The notes: generated by a model from the sequence alone, not told the origin. 64,000 nucleotides of DNA from Curvibacter cyanobacteriorum (GCF_028649475.1 NZ_JAQSIP010000001.1:124001-188000); one strand, 5' to 3'; shown: positions 17,419 through 27,462, counted from the first letter of the stretch. Made by a program: numbers and translations.

Positions 17419-17685
17419 TCAACGCTGCGCGCGATGGCGTTGCCAGGCGTACTGGCCCACAAACGCCAGACCCAGCACCAGGCTGAACCACCCCACCAGG
17501 CTCGAGCCGCCCACGGCCTGCTGCAGCGCCGGCGACTGGATGAACTGGGGCGAGATCAGCACCGCCAAGCCGATCAGGGCGCACAGCACGCCTTTGTGCA
17601 GCAGCGCGTTGTTGACACGGGGTCGGCGGAGGGGCGCCTCAGGCGGGCGCTCGAAGGACTTGGGGTTCTTGGATTTCTTGGACAT
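17419..17685 (-). CDS. Small basic membrane protein, unknown function
   Basis: 88 residues. A basic N-terminus (KKSKNPK ... RRPRVNN) is followed by two hydrophobic segments, about residues 29-47 and 62-80, ending QRHRAQR. No family recognised. It lies just upstream of the ArsR gene (24 bases) on the same strand and is divergent from the SDR gene. The two-helix topology and typical codon bias suggest a real gene. Confidence 0.65.
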   Translation of the reverse strand: MSKKSKNPKSFERPPEAPLRRPRVNNALLHKGVLCALIGLAVLISPQFIQSPALQQAVGGSSLVGWFSLVLGLAFVGQYAWQRHRAQR

Positions 17686-17833
17686 GGCAGGCTGAATTGT
17701 GCGGCATCCGAGCCGCTGTCACGAACGTGCGCGACTCGGCCGCGCCCGGGCTTCTAAACTCGTGCGCCGGGGCGGCTTGGCCGACCCGCTTCAACAGCGA
17801 CTCCGACCCAAAGCAACACAAGGAAGACACCTC

Positions 17834-18745
17834 ATGAGCAAGCTCGATTTCACCGGCCGGGTGGCCATCGTCACAGGGGCCGGCGGCGGCCTGGGCAAGC
17901 AACACGCCCTGGCCCTGGCGCGGCGTGGCGCCAAGGTGTTGGTCAATGACCTCGGCGGTGCGGTGGATGGGGCGGGGGGATCGGTCGGCGCCGCGCAGGC
18001 GGTGGTGGACGAGATCCGGGCCGCCGGCGGGGAGGCGCTGGCCAATGGCGCCTCGGTGACCGATGTCGCCGCGGTCGAGGCCATGGTGCAGCAGGCCATC
18101 GACGCCTGGGGCCGGGTCGACATCCTGGTCAACAACGCCGGCATCCTGCGCGACAAGAGCTTCACCAAGATGGACCTCAGCGACTTCCGCCTGGTGGTCG
18201 ATGTGCACCTGATGGGCGCCGTCCATTGCACCAAGGCCGTGTGGCCGCACATGAACGCCCAGAAGTACGGCCGCATTGTCATGACCACCTCGTCCAGTGG
18301 CCTGTACGGCAATTTTGGCCAGAGCAACTATGGGGCCGCCAAGATGGCCCTGGTTGGCTTGATGCAGACCCTGAGCCTCGAAGGCGCCAAGAACAACATC
18401 CACGTCAACTGCCTGGCCCCGACCGCGGCCACGCGCATGACCGAAGGCCTGATGCCGGCCGACGTGCTGGCCGCGCTGCAACCCGAGGCGGTGGTGCCTG
18501 CGATGCTGGTGCTGGCGGCCGAAAACGCCCCCACCCGCACCATCCTGTGTGCTGGCGCCGGCACCTACGAGGCCGCTCACATCACCCTGACCGAGGGCGT
18601 GCACCTGGGCCTCACCGACGACACCCCGGAACGCCTGGCGGCGCGCCTGGCCGAGGTCACCGATCGCCAGGGGGAGCAAGTGCCGCAAAGCGGTGCCGCC
18701 CAAGGCACCAACGAGGTCGGCAAGGCCTTCGCGGCCAAGCGCTGA
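17834..18745 (+). CDS. SDR oxidoreductase, (3R)-hydroxyacyl-CoA dehydrogenase-like
   Basis: 303 residues from the ATG at 17834, GGAAG upstream. Classical short-chain dehydrogenase: TGAGGGLG at about residues 15-22, NNAG, and the Ser/Tyr/Lys catalytic set in SSSGLYGNFGQSNYGAAK. The insert GGAVDGAGGSVGAAQAVVDEIRAAGG and the extended C-terminus are typical of the dehydrogenase domain of peroxisomal multifunctional enzyme type 2, so it probably oxidises a (3R)-hydroxyacyl-CoA or related substrate with NAD. Monocistronic. Confidence 0.87.
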   Translation: MSKLDFTGRVAIVTGAGGGLGKQHALALARRGAKVLVNDLGGAVDGAGGSVGAAQAVVDEIRAAGGEALANGASVTDVAAVEAMVQQAIDAWGRVDILVNNAGILRDKSFTKMDLSDFRLVVDVHLMGAVHCTKAVWPHMNAQKYGRIVMTTSSSGLYGNFGQSNYGAAKMALVGLMQTLSLEGAKNNIHVNCLAPTAATRMTEGLMPADVLAALQPEAVVPAMLVLAAENAPTRTILCAGAGTYEAAHITLTEGVHLGLTDDTPERLAARLAEVTDRQGEQVPQSGAAQGTNEVGKAFAAKR

Positions 18746-18924
18746 GGTCCGCGCTCTCCACGGGCTCGGTGCCTGGGCACCCTGGCGAGTTGGTGAGTCT
18801 TTGGGGCGGGGCCAGTGATGGGCGTCTGCGAGGGCTCTAGGGGGCCCGTGCGGGATCCTCTGCAGGCCCCCCAGCAGGGGCCTGGCCTCCCGGCGGGTGC
18901 CGTGCCCTCTGGGGCGCCGCGGCC

Positions 18925-19737
18925 TCAGTCGTCGTCGCCGCCGATCAAGCCGCCCAGCACGCTGCCGCCGGCCAGGCCGCCGAGCAGCGAGCCTTCCTCC
19001 TTGGCGCCTCCACGTTGCGGGGCCGCCGCAAAGATGCGCGAGGCCAGGCGCGAGAACGGCAGGCTTTGCAGCCACACGGTGCCTGGGCCCGAGAGCTTGG
19101 CCAGGAACAGGCCTTCGCCGCCAAACAAGGCGGTCTTGATCTTGCCCACGTACTGGATCTCAAAGTCCACGCCGGGGGTGTAGGCCACCACGCAGCCGGT
19201 GTCCACCAGCACGGTCTGACCCGGCTGCAATTCCCGCTTCACCACGGTGCCGCCGGCGTGCACAAAGGCCAGGCCGTCGCCCTCGAGGCGCTGCATGATG
19301 AAGCCTTCGCCACCAAAGAAGCCGGTGCTGAGTTTCTGTTGCACCGCGATGCCCAGCGACACGCCGCGGGCGGCACACAGGAAGGCGTCCTTCTGGCAGA
19401 TCAGGGTGCCGCCGAGCTGGCGCAGGTTCATGGGCAGGATCTTGCCGGGGTAGGGCGCAGCAAAGGCCACCCGCTGCTTGCCCGCAGCGTTGTTGGTGTA
19501 GACCGTGGTGAACAGCGATTCGCCCGTCACCAGGCGCTTGCCCGCACCCAGCAGCTTGCCGAAGAAGCCGCCTTGCTGGGCGCTGCCGTCGCCAAACACG
19601 GTGTCCATGGCGATGCCCGCGTCCATGAACATCATGCTGCCGGCTTCGCCGATGGCGGCCTCGCCGGGGTCGAGTTCGACCTCCACAAACTGCATTTCCG
19701 AGCCGCGAATTTCGTAATCGATTTCGTCCATGGCCAT
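18925..19737 (-). CDS. AIM24 / TIGR00266-family protein
   Basis: 270 residues. The start at 19737 ([12 protein letters not shown]) is chosen because GGAG lies 8 bases upstream; the frame is open beyond it. Repeated beta-rich units ([55 protein letters not shown]) are characteristic of the AIM24 (DUF124) fold. A Gly-rich tail ([18 protein letters not shown]) closes the protein. Its biochemical role in bacteria is unknown. Confidence 0.85.
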   Translation of the reverse strand: MAMDEIDYEIRGSEMQFVEVELDPGEAAIGEAGSMMFMDAGIAMDTVFGDGSAQQGGFFGKLLGAGKRLVTGESLFTTVYTNNAAGKQRVAFAAPYPGKILPMNLRQLGGTLICQKDAFLCAARGVSLGIAVQQKLSTGFFGGEGFIMQRLEGDGLAFVHAGGTVVKRELQPGQTVLVDTGCVVAYTPGVDFEIQYVGKIKTALFGGEGLFLAKLSGPGTVWLQSLPFSRLASRIFAAAPQRGGAKEEGSLLGGLAGGSVLGGLIGGDDD

Positions 19738-20036
19738 GGCCAGATCTCCGTTGGGGAATTCATCAATCAAGGGGCCCCGTCCGGCAGCGCCAAGGCGGGC
19801 GGCCGTATCGTAACCAAATTGCAGGTCGCGGCCGTGTGGCTGTTGCGGCATCGCGCCAGCCGCCACCTTGTCAGGCGCACGCCACCGATTGGCGATACAT
19901 TCACCCCAAAATGCCCGGCTTTGCTCGGTCGAGAGGGGAAAGGCTGGTTTGCTCAGGGCTGCTACAAGCGGGCTGCAGCGGGCCCAGCCAGTCCGTGCTA
20001 ACTTCCGCGCACCAAAAATACAAGGTTCCAAACACC

Positions 20037-21590
20037 ATGACCCCTTTGCAGTCTCGCCTCCATGCCCTGACACCCGCCCGACTGGGGGGGATCCGACGCG
20101 GGATCGAAAAGGAAAGCCTGCGTGCCCTGCCCGGTGGCGGCCTGGCCCTGACGCCGCACCCGCTGGCCCTGGGGTCGGCCTTGACCCACCCCAGCATCAC
20201 CACCGACTACAGCGAGTCGCAGGTGGAGTTGATCACCAGTGCACAAGCGGGGGTTGAGGACGCGCTGGCCGAGCTGACCGAGATCCACCAGTTCGTTTAC
20301 CGCGTGTTGCGCGAGCAGGGCGACGAGATGCTCTGGGTGTCCAGCATGCCCTGCGGTTTGCCCACCGACGAAACCATCCCGCTGGCGCGGTACGGTTCGT
20401 CGAATGTGGGCCGGGCCAAGAGCGTTTACCGCATGGGCCTGGGCCACCGCTACGGGCGCCGCATGCAGACCATTTCGGGCATTCACTACAACTGGTCCCT
20501 GCCTGGCGTCAGCAGCGAGCAGTACTTTGCGTTGATCCGCAACTTCCGCCGCCAGGCGTTCTTGCTGCTGTACCTGTTTGGCGCTTCGCCTGCCCTGTGC
20601 CCCACTTTTGTGGCGGGCCGCGAGCACGAACTGCAAACCCTCAGCGAGGGGGCGCTGTTCATGCCCCATGGCACCTCCTTGCGCATGGGCCGGCTGGGCT
20701 ACCAGAGCGACGCGCAGGCCACGCTGGCGGTCAGCTACAACAGCCTGGAAGGCTATGCCGCCTCGCTGCACGACGCCTTGACCCGGCCGTACCCTGCCTA
20801 CGAAACCCTGGGCGTGCGCAACCCGGGCGGCGACTACAACCAACTCGCCACCACCCTGCTGCAGATCGAAAACGAGTTCTACGGCACCATCCGCCCCAAG
20901 CGCACCATCTTCCCCGGCGAGCGCCCGCTGCACGCCCTGCGCGAACGGGGTGTCGAGTACGTTGAAGTGCGTCTGATGGACCTGGACCCCTTTGTGCCCG
21001 TCGGCATCACGGCGCAGACCATGCGCTTCCTCGATGTGTTCCTGTTGCAGTGCCTGCTGGCCGACAGCCCCCCCGATTCGCCGGCCGAGATCGATGAGCT
21101 CAAGCACAACCAGCACCACACCGCGGCGCGGGGGCGCGAGCCGGGCCTGACCCTGCGCCGTGCCGGGGCCCAGGTGCCGCTGGTGGACTGGGGGCGCGAC
21201 ATCCTCGACCAGTGCGAGCCGATCGCCGCCGCCCTCGACGCGGCCCACCGCAGCAGTGACTACAGCCAAGCCGTGGCCGAAGCGCGCCGCCTGCTGGCCG
21301 CGCCCGAGCAGACGCCGTCGGCGCGCGTGTTGGCGGCCATGGCGGCCGAACATGACAACAGCTTTGTGCGCTTTGTGCGCGCGCAGTCCGAACAGACCCG
21401 CAACGCCTTGCTCGCGCAGCCCTGGTCGCTGGAGCAGCAAGCCCGCTTCCTGGCGCTGAGCCAGAAGTCAGTGGCCGATCAACGGGCCATCGAAGTCGCG
21501 GACACCCTGCCGTTTGAAGCCTACCGGGCGCAGTACGTGTCGGCCGATCGACTGGGCCTGCAGCTGCCGAGCACGCCAGTGCTTGGGTAA
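20037..21590 (+). CDS. gshA: Glutamate-cysteine ligase
   Basis: 517 residues, the normal length of proteobacterial GshA. It catalyses the ATP-dependent joining of glutamate and cysteine, the first step of glutathione synthesis in the cytoplasm. Signatures: [10 protein letters not shown] (metal-binding Glu residues) near the N-terminus, [29 protein letters not shown], and [11 protein letters not shown]. The ATG at 20037 gives the start; the frame opens upstream without similarity. Divergent from the AIM24-family gene, and followed 129 bases later by rbgA. Confidence 0.96.
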   Translation: MTPLQSRLHALTPARLGGIRRGIEKESLRALPGGGLALTPHPLALGSALTHPSITTDYSESQVELITSAQAGVEDALAELTEIHQFVYRVLREQGDEMLWVSSMPCGLPTDETIPLARYGSSNVGRAKSVYRMGLGHRYGRRMQTISGIHYNWSLPGVSSEQYFALIRNFRRQAFLLLYLFGASPALCPTFVAGREHELQTLSEGALFMPHGTSLRMGRLGYQSDAQATLAVSYNSLEGYAASLHDALTRPYPAYETLGVRNPGGDYNQLATTLLQIENEFYGTIRPKRTIFPGERPLHALRERGVEYVEVRLMDLDPFVPVGITAQTMRFLDVFLLQCLLADSPPDSPAEIDELKHNQHHTAARGREPGLTLRRAGAQVPLVDWGRDILDQCEPIAAALDAAHRSSDYSQAVAEARRLLAAPEQTPSARVLAAMAAEHDNSFVRFVRAQSEQTRNALLAQPWSLEQQARFLALSQKSVADQRAIEVADTLPFEAYRAQYVSADRLGLQLPSTPVLG

Positions 21591-21719
21591 AATCGGGGTT
21601 TGCGCAGCGGGCCACGGGCCTGGTCTGCGCGTCCGTTTGCGCTGACCCACCTGGGCTCAGCCCCTGCAGTCGGGCCCCTGCGGGTCCGGCCACGCCCCCC
21701 GACAGAAAGAGATTGACGC

Positions 21720-22682
21720 ATGGCCATCCAATGGTTTCCCGGTCACATGCACCTGACGCGCAAGGCGATCGGTGAACGCCTCAAGGAAATCGATGTGGTG
21801 ATTGAAATGCTGGATGCCCGCCTGCCGGGCTCCAGCGCCAACCCCATGCTGGTGGACCTGACGGCCGTCAAACCCGCCCTCAAGGTACTCAACAAGCAGG
21901 ACCTGGCCAACCCCGTCCACACCGAGGCCTGGCTGGCGCATTACAACGCCCAACCCGGCACCCGTGCGATCGCCCTGGGCATCGACAACAAGGCCCCGGC
22001 CCACGCCCTGGTCGAGGCCTGCCGCGCCATGGCGCCCACCCGTGGCATCAGCCTGGCCAAGCCGATGCGCGTGCTGATCTGCGGCATCCCCAACGTCGGC
22101 AAATCGACCCTCATCAACACCCTGGTCGGCAAGAAGTCGGCCAAGGCGGCCGACGAGGCCGGGGTGACCAAGAACGAGCAGCGCTACGTGCTCGAGGACG
22201 GCTTCTACCTCTACGACACCCCGGGTGTGCTGTGGCCGCGCATCATCGTGGCCCAGAGCGGTTACAACCTGGCCGCCAGCGGCGCGGTGGGACGCAACGC
22301 CTTTGACGACGCTGAGGTGGCACTGGAGTTGCTGAACTACCTCAAACAGCACTACGTGCCGGAACTGGAAGCGCGCTACAAGCTCGGTCTGCCACCCGGG
22401 GCGGTGGCCGACCTGCCCGATGAGGAACTGCTGGAGGCCATCGGCCGCAAGCGGGGGGCCCTGTTGGCCGGTGGGCGCATCAACGAGCAAAAGGCGGCGG
22501 AGATCGTGATCACCGATTTCCGCACCGGCATCCTGGGCCGCATCAGCTTGGAAACGCCCGAGGAATACGCCCGTTGGCTCAGCGAGGGCAAGAAGCTCGA
22601 CGCCGAGCGCGCGGCGCGCAAAGAAGCGTTCAACGAGGCGCGCAAGGCGCCGGGACGCAAGTCACGCAACGCGCGCTGGTGA
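21720..22682 (+). CDS. rbgA: Ribosome biogenesis GTPase YlqF/RbgA
   Basis: 320 residues. A circularly permuted GTPase: NKQD (G4) near residue 60 comes before GIPNVGKST (G1, about residue 121) and DTPG (G3). The start MAIQWFPGHMHLTRKAI is the family's hallmark (WFPGHM). It assists late 50S subunit assembly. A GAAAGAG ribosome-binding site precedes the ATG. The C-terminal region carries the RNA-binding helical domain. Confidence 0.94.
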   Translation: MAIQWFPGHMHLTRKAIGERLKEIDVVIEMLDARLPGSSANPMLVDLTAVKPALKVLNKQDLANPVHTEAWLAHYNAQPGTRAIALGIDNKAPAHALVEACRAMAPTRGISLAKPMRVLICGIPNVGKSTLINTLVGKKSAKAADEAGVTKNEQRYVLEDGFYLYDTPGVLWPRIIVAQSGYNLAASGAVGRNAFDDAEVALELLNYLKQHYVPELEARYKLGLPPGAVADLPDEELLEAIGRKRGALLAGGRINEQKAAEIVITDFRTGILGRISLETPEEYARWLSEGKKLDAERAARKEAFNEARKAPGRKSRNARW

Positions 22683-22744
22683 GGCGCTGACGCAGCGTCG
22701 GGGCATGCCCGCGCCGCGGCCAGGGCGGGGGGCGAAACGGGGGC

Positions 22745-22891
22745 TTATTTGTCCTTCACCTTGCCGCGCGGGATGACGGCGGTCACCGGGGGCATGGGGC
22801 GGTCGGAGACCGAAGGTTTGTTGGTGGCGACCGAAGAATCCTTTTTGGGCTTCTTGGCCATTTTGTTGCTGCGTTGCTCGCCTTTGGCCAT
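22745..22891 (-). CDS. Small lysine-rich protein (48 aa), unknown function
   Basis: Reading the minus strand from 22891: MAKGEQRSNK MAKKPKKDSS, then VATNKPSVSDRP, ending RGKVKDK and TAA. A GGAGG ribosome-binding site sits four bases before the ATG. It is basic, probably disordered, and ends cleanly before the rbgA stop on the other strand. I recall similar MAKGEQRSNK-type small proteins in Burkholderiales but cannot name a family. It is shorter than usual gene-calling cut-offs. Confidence 0.7.
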   Translation of the reverse strand: MAKGEQRSNKMAKKPKKDSSVATNKPSVSDRPMPPVTAVIPRGKVKDK

Positions 22892-22975
22892 GGTGCCTCC
22901 GTGGCAGGCCCCGACGCGGTGCCTGAGCCTGCATGGTAAGGCATGGCGGGGCAGGCGCCCCGCCTTCAGGCCTGC

Positions 22976-23350
22976 TTATTCGGATTCGGCCGAGACTTGA
23001 CGGGTCTTGCGGTTGTAGCGCAGGGTGATCTTGTGGACTTCGCACAGGTCGAAGTCTTCCCAGACCACTTCCGAGCCGTCGTCCTCAAACACCACCTTGA
23101 TGTCTTGCATGCAGTTGGCCGAGTCAGAGAACTTGAACAGGCGTTGCTTGCCGTTGCCCAGCGTGCCGTCACCGAGGCGGTCCTTGCCCCAGGCGTCGCG
23201 GTTGGCAGCCGAGATGTAGACCTCAGAGATCGAATAGCCGGTGCGGTTGATCAGTGTGAAATCGGCCGCGCCTGCTTGGGCGGTCGACGAAAAAGCCGTG
23301 GCGGCCAGCAGCAGGCCAGACAGTGCGAGGGATTTGAACGAGGAAATCAT
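22976..23350 (-). CDS. Exported protein of unknown function
   Basis: 124 residues. Signal peptide MISSFKSLALSGLLLAATAFSST with cleavage after AQA (about residue 26). The mature part contains FTLINRTGYSISEVYISA, a beta-sandwich-like repeat seen in small periplasmic proteins, and two cysteines (SANCMQ, DLCEV) that could form a disulfide. Function unknown. On the same strand as glnS, separated by 116 bases. Confidence 0.78.
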   Translation of the reverse strand: MISSFKSLALSGLLLAATAFSSTAQAGAADFTLINRTGYSISEVYISAANRDAWGKDRLGDGTLGNGKQRLFKFSDSANCMQDIKVVFEDDGSEVVWEDFDLCEVHKITLRYNRKTRQVSAESE

Positions 23351-23466
23351 GTTCGTTGTAGTTACAGTTTCTTACAGACGCAATGATCGCCCAAGACGAT
23401 GCCGTCGTCCATGGCATTTGCGCAACAGTGGGTGCGGGCAGCCCCGGCTGGGGGCCGCCCTGAGGC

Positions 23467-25272
23467 TCACTTGCCCCAGCTGTCCTTGAGGCCCACGGCC
23501 CGGTTGAACACCGGCCGACCCGCCTGGTGGTCGACCCGGTCGGCCACAAAGTAGCCATGGCGCTCAAACTGGAACTGGGTGCCTGCGGCGCAGCTGGCCA
23601 GGGCCGGTTCCACGTAGGCCTGGACGACGCTCAGGCTGTTCGGGTTCAGGCTGGCCAGGAAGTCCTTGCCGCCGGCGTCCGGCTGCGCCTCAGAGAACAG
23701 TCGGTCGTACAGGCGTACTTCCGCTGGCACGCCGTCGGCGGCACCGACCCAGGTGATCACGCCCTTGACCTTGATGGCGTCCGCACCCGGCGTGCCACTC
23801 TTGGTGTCGGGCACCAGCAAGGCCTGCACCTCGGTGATCTGGCCGTTGGCGTCGCGCACGGCGCCCTGGCATTCGATCACATGGCCATACTTCAGGCGCA
23901 CCTTGTTGCCCGGGTATAGGCGGTGGTAGCCCTTGGGCGGCACGTCTTCGTAGTCGCTGCGTTCGATCCAGAGTTCTTTGCCAAACTGGAAGCTGCGGCG
24001 ACCCAGTTCGGGGTGGTGCGGGTGCACCGGGGCGCCGCAGAGGTCCAGCGTGCCGGCGCCCATCACCTCGTCCCAGTTGGTGATGACCAGCTTGACCGGG
24101 TCCAGCACGGCCATGGCACGGCCGGCCTTGCTGTCGAGGTCGTCGCGCAGCGCGCCTTCCAGCGTGCTGTAGTCGATCCAGCTGTAGTCCTTGGTGACGC
24201 CGATGCGCTCGCAGAACAACTGCAGGGCCTCGGGGCTGTAGCCGCGACGGCGCAGGCCCACGATGGTCGGCATGCGGGGGTCATCCCAGCCTTGCACGTG
24301 CCCTTCGTTGACCAGTTGCGCGAGCTTGCGCTTGCTGGTGATCACGTAGGTCAGGTTCAGGCGCGAGAACTCGTACTGCTTGGGCGGCGGCGAGGCCAGC
24401 AAGCCCCCTTCGATCAAGCGCTCCATCAGCCAGTCGTAGAACGGGCGTTGGTCTTCGAACTCGAGGGTGCAGATGCTGTGGGTGATGTTTTCCAGCGCGT
24501 CTTCGATCGGGTGCGCGAAGGTGTACATCGGGTAGATGCACCAGGTGTTGCCGGTGTTGTGGTGTTCGGCGTGCTTGATGCGGTAGATGGCCGGGTCGCG
24601 CAGGTTGATGTTGGGCGAGGCCATGTCGATCTTCGCGCGCAGCACGGCGGCGCCATCGGGCAATTGGCCGTCACGCATGGCCCGAAAGCGCGCCAGGTTC
24701 TCGGCGGCGCTGCGGTCGCGGAACGGGCTGTTCACGCCGGGCTTGCTGAAGTCGCCACGGTTGGCGCGCATGTCTTCAGCGCTTTGCTCGTCCACATAGG
24801 CGTGGCCGGCCTCGATCAGGTACTCGGCTGCGCGGTACATGAAGCCGAAGTAGTCGCTGGCCTGGTACAGGTGCGAGGTCTTCTGGCCGTTGAAATGGCT
24901 GTCCCAATGGAAGCCGAGCCACTGCACGGCGTCCAGGATCGAGTCGACGTATTCCTGGTCTTCTTTTTCGGGGTTGGTGTCGTCAAAGCGCATGTGGCAG
25001 ACGCCACCGTAGTCGCGCGCCAGGCCGAAGTTCAGGCAGATGCTCTTGGCGTGGCCGATGTGCAGGTAGCCATTGGGCTCCGGCGGGAAGCGCAGGCGCA
25101 CAGGGGCCGGGTCAAGCGACCCGGCAGCGTGGTGGGCGGCATCGCCCGGCGTGCCTCCCCAATGACGGTTCGCATGAACATGGTGCGTCAGGTCGCTTTC
25201 GATGATCTGGCGCAGGAAGTTGCTGGGCTTGACGGCGTCTTTGTTGTCTGGTGTTGGGGTGTTCGAACTCAT
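23467..25272 (-). CDS. glnS: Glutaminyl-tRNA synthetase
   Basis: 601 residues. Class I synthetase: PPEPNGYLHIGHAKS holds HIGH near residue 74, and the KMSKS equivalent is ITSKRK. The GlnRS/GluRS catalytic insertions (RFDDTNPEKEDQEYVDSI) are present and the C-terminal half forms the beta-barrel anticodon-binding domain (LYPGNKVRLKYGHVIEC). It charges tRNA-Gln directly in the cytoplasm. About 45 residues longer than the E. coli enzyme, mainly from the N-terminal extension and an insert after HWGGTPGD. Confidence 0.96.
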   Translation of the reverse strand: MSSNTPTPDNKDAVKPSNFLRQIIESDLTHHVHANRHWGGTPGDAAHHAAGSLDPAPVRLRFPPEPNGYLHIGHAKSICLNFGLARDYGGVCHMRFDDTNPEKEDQEYVDSILDAVQWLGFHWDSHFNGQKTSHLYQASDYFGFMYRAAEYLIEAGHAYVDEQSAEDMRANRGDFSKPGVNSPFRDRSAAENLARFRAMRDGQLPDGAAVLRAKIDMASPNINLRDPAIYRIKHAEHHNTGNTWCIYPMYTFAHPIEDALENITHSICTLEFEDQRPFYDWLMERLIEGGLLASPPPKQYEFSRLNLTYVITSKRKLAQLVNEGHVQGWDDPRMPTIVGLRRRGYSPEALQLFCERIGVTKDYSWIDYSTLEGALRDDLDSKAGRAMAVLDPVKLVITNWDEVMGAGTLDLCGAPVHPHHPELGRRSFQFGKELWIERSDYEDVPPKGYHRLYPGNKVRLKYGHVIECQGAVRDANGQITEVQALLVPDTKSGTPGADAIKVKGVITWVGAADGVPAEVRLYDRLFSEAQPDAGGKDFLASLNPNSLSVVQAYVEPALASCAAGTQFQFERHGYFVADRVDHQAGRPVFNRAVGLKDSWGK

Positions 25273-25421
25273 CCGGCCATTTTAGAGGGGCGGGCGTTCG
25301 GGGTTTGGTTACGCGTTGAAACAAGTCCGTGGTCGCCAAGGACAACCGATGCGGGATCCGCAGCGTTACGGGCCACAGGAAGGCGATTTTTTACCGTCCA
25401 TCCTTTCTCAAGGAGATGAAC

Positions 25422-25811
25422 ATGCGGATGCAACTGCTTCGAATTTTGGGCCGTGCCACGGTGCTGCTTGGCCTGTCGGCTGGGCTGATGGGGGCCGCTC
25501 AAGCGGGGAGTGGCGTGTCGTGGTCCATGGGGATCGGTTTTCCGGGCGTCAGCGTGGGCCTGGTGTCGCCGGGCCCGGTGTATGTGGCGGCGCAACCGGT
25601 CTATGCGCCGCCGCCGGTGCGCTACGCCCCAGCCCCGGTGCATTACCTGCCCGCGCCTCAGGTGTATGGCGTGGCACCTGGCTACGTTTACCCGGTGCCC
25701 GTGCACGGTCGACCCGTGTTGGTGCATGGTGAAGGTCCGCGGGGCCATGGCCACCCCCATCACCGCCACCACCATCACCATGGTGGTCATCGGCACCCTC
25801 ACTGGCGTTGA
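25422..25811 (+). CDS. Exported PXPV-repeat, histidine-rich protein
   Basis: 129 residues from the ATG at 25422, six bases after AAGGAG; ATGs at 25416 and 25428 are less well placed. The signal peptide ends near AAQAGSG. The mature protein has repeated Pro-X-Pro-Val units (YVAAQPVYAPPPVRYAPAPVHYLPAP) and a C-terminal tail with about a dozen histidines (HGHPHHRHHHHHGG). PXPV proteins occur in Burkholderiales with no known function; the tail suggests divalent metal binding, but that is inference. Monocistronic. Confidence 0.78.
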   Translation: MRMQLLRILGRATVLLGLSAGLMGAAQAGSGVSWSMGIGFPGVSVGLVSPGPVYVAAQPVYAPPPVRYAPAPVHYLPAPQVYGVAPGYVYPVPVHGRPVLVHGEGPRGHGHPHHRHHHHHGGHRHPHWR

Positions 25812-26022
25812 GTTCTGAGGCGCCTCGCTCCGCATGGCCGGCCCGGGCATGGCGGGGCGGTCGAAGCTGCGCAGGGAGCCCGCCGTGCGGCGGGGCATTC
25901 ACCGGCAAAATAGAGGGTTCGGGCGCTGACAGGTCGCAGATTCCTGTCGGCTGAGCCTGGCTTTGATGCTGCCACTGCGCTTGTGGCGGCGCTGGGCGCC
26001 CAGACCTGCCGGAGTGATTCCC

Positions 26023-26466
26023 TTGAAAACTGTTTTTGTCCTGAACGGCCCCAACCTCAACCTGCTGGGCACCCGCGAACCCGCCGTTTACGGGGCTCAG
26101 ACCCTGGCTGATGTGGAGCAACTGTGCCGCGAAGCCTGCGAGCGCCTGAACTACCAGTTGGTGTTTCGCCAAAGCAACCACGAAGGTGAGTTGGTCGACT
26201 GGCTGCACGAAGCCGGTCGCCTGCATGCCCAGGGCAGCCTGGCGGGCGTGGTCTTCAACGCGGGGGCCTACACCCACACCAGCGTGGCCTTGCACGACGC
26301 GACCAAGGGGACCGGCATCACCCTGATCGAACTGCACATCAGCAATGTGCATGCGCGGGAGGCTTTCCGCCACCACTCCTACCTGGCGCCGGCCGCCCGT
26401 GGCGTGATCTGTGGCCTGGGCGTGGCGGGTTACCCCTTGGCCATCGAGGCGCTCGCGCGCATCTGA
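26023..26466 (+). CDS. aroQ: Type II 3-dehydroquinate dehydratase
   Basis: 147 residues from a TTG at 26023, eight bases after GGAG; the frame opens earlier, but MKTVFVLNGPNLN is where family members begin. It dehydrates 3-dehydroquinate to 3-dehydroshikimate in the shikimate pathway. Active-site features: NGPNLNLLGTREPAVYG (catalytic Arg and Tyr), NAGAYTHTS, and ELHISNVHAREAFRHHS (His and Arg). The protein is a dodecamer in characterised members. Confidence 0.94.
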   Translation: MKTVFVLNGPNLNLLGTREPAVYGAQTLADVEQLCREACERLNYQLVFRQSNHEGELVDWLHEAGRLHAQGSLAGVVFNAGAYTHTSVALHDATKGTGITLIELHISNVHAREAFRHHSYLAPAARGVICGLGVAGYPLAIEALARI

Positions 26467-26550
26467 TCTGATTGCACCCCAGCCGCCCCCCGGCTTGCCG
26501 GCCTGGGGCGCTGGCGACGCCCGCCTGCTGGCGGGCTGGAGATTTTGGCC

Positions 26551-27435
26551 ATGATGGATTCCCTGTTTCCCAAGCCGAGTGGCTTGAACCTCACCTTGCC
26601 CGAGTCTGTGGACGCGCTGGCCCGTCGGGCCCGTCGCCTCACCACGCCGTGTGGCGAGGGCGAGGTGGTCTGGCACGTCTGGGGCCAGGCCCGCGACGGC
26701 GTGCCGCCCCTGGTGCTGTTCCATGGCGGCAGCGGCAGCTGGACCCACTTTGTGCGCAACATCGAGGCCCTGGTGGCGGCTGGGCGCGAACTGTGGGTGC
26801 CCGACCTGCCCGGGTTTGGCGATTCGGCGGTCTCGCCCTTGGGGGGGGATGCCGACGCCCTGGTCGCGCCCTTGTGCGAGGGCCTGCGGCAACTGCTGGG
26901 ACCGCGCCCCTGTGAGTTGCTGGGCTTCTCATTTGGCGGCATGACCGCCGGTTTGCTGCTGGCCGCCCACCCCGAGCTGGCGTCGCGCCTGATCTTGGTC
27001 GGGGCTCCTGCCATGGGCGTGGTGCCGCAGCGCCAGTTTGAGCTCAAGGCCTGGCGCCACCTGCCCACCCCCGAAGCGCAGGCCGAGGTGCACCGCTACA
27101 ACCTGGCCGCGCTGATGCTGCATGACCCGGCCCAGATCGAGGGCCTGGCCCTGCAGGTGCACGCAGCCAATGTGGTGCGCGACCGCTTGCCGCGTCGACG
27201 CCTCGCGCACACCGACATCCTGGCGCGTTCGTTGCCGCAGGTGGATTGCCCGGTGTGGGCCATCTACGGCGCACACGATGCCTTGTACAAAAGCTGGATC
27301 ACGCAGTTGGCGTCGGCGTTTGAGGCCAGTGCGCGTGATTTTCGGGGGCTGACCTTGATTCCCGACGCAGGCCACTGGGTGCAGTTCGAGCGCCCGGAGG
27401 CCTTCCACGCGGCGGTGCTGGCCGCGCTGGCCTGA
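26551..27435 (+). CDS. Alpha/beta-hydrolase, esterase-like
   Basis: 294 residues from the ATG at 26551, with GGAG nine bases upstream. Oxyanion-hole motif FHGGSGSWTHF, the nucleophile elbow GFSFGG (about residue 130), a probable acid in YGAHDALY and the His in DAGHWVQFE complete the catalytic triad. Substrate unknown; the fold includes C-C hydrolases, lactonases and esterases. It follows aroQ by 84 bases on the same strand and is convergent with the LysR gene. Confidence 0.87.
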   Translation: MMDSLFPKPSGLNLTLPESVDALARRARRLTTPCGEGEVVWHVWGQARDGVPPLVLFHGGSGSWTHFVRNIEALVAAGRELWVPDLPGFGDSAVSPLGGDADALVAPLCEGLRQLLGPRPCELLGFSFGGMTAGLLLAAHPELASRLILVGAPAMGVVPQRQFELKAWRHLPTPEAQAEVHRYNLAALMLHDPAQIEGLALQVHAANVVRDRLPRRRLAHTDILARSLPQVDCPVWAIYGAHDALYKSWITQLASAFEASARDFRGLTLIPDAGHWVQFERPEAFHAAVLAALA

Positions 27436-27462
27436 GCGCCCCCTTGCCTCAACCGCCTGGCC

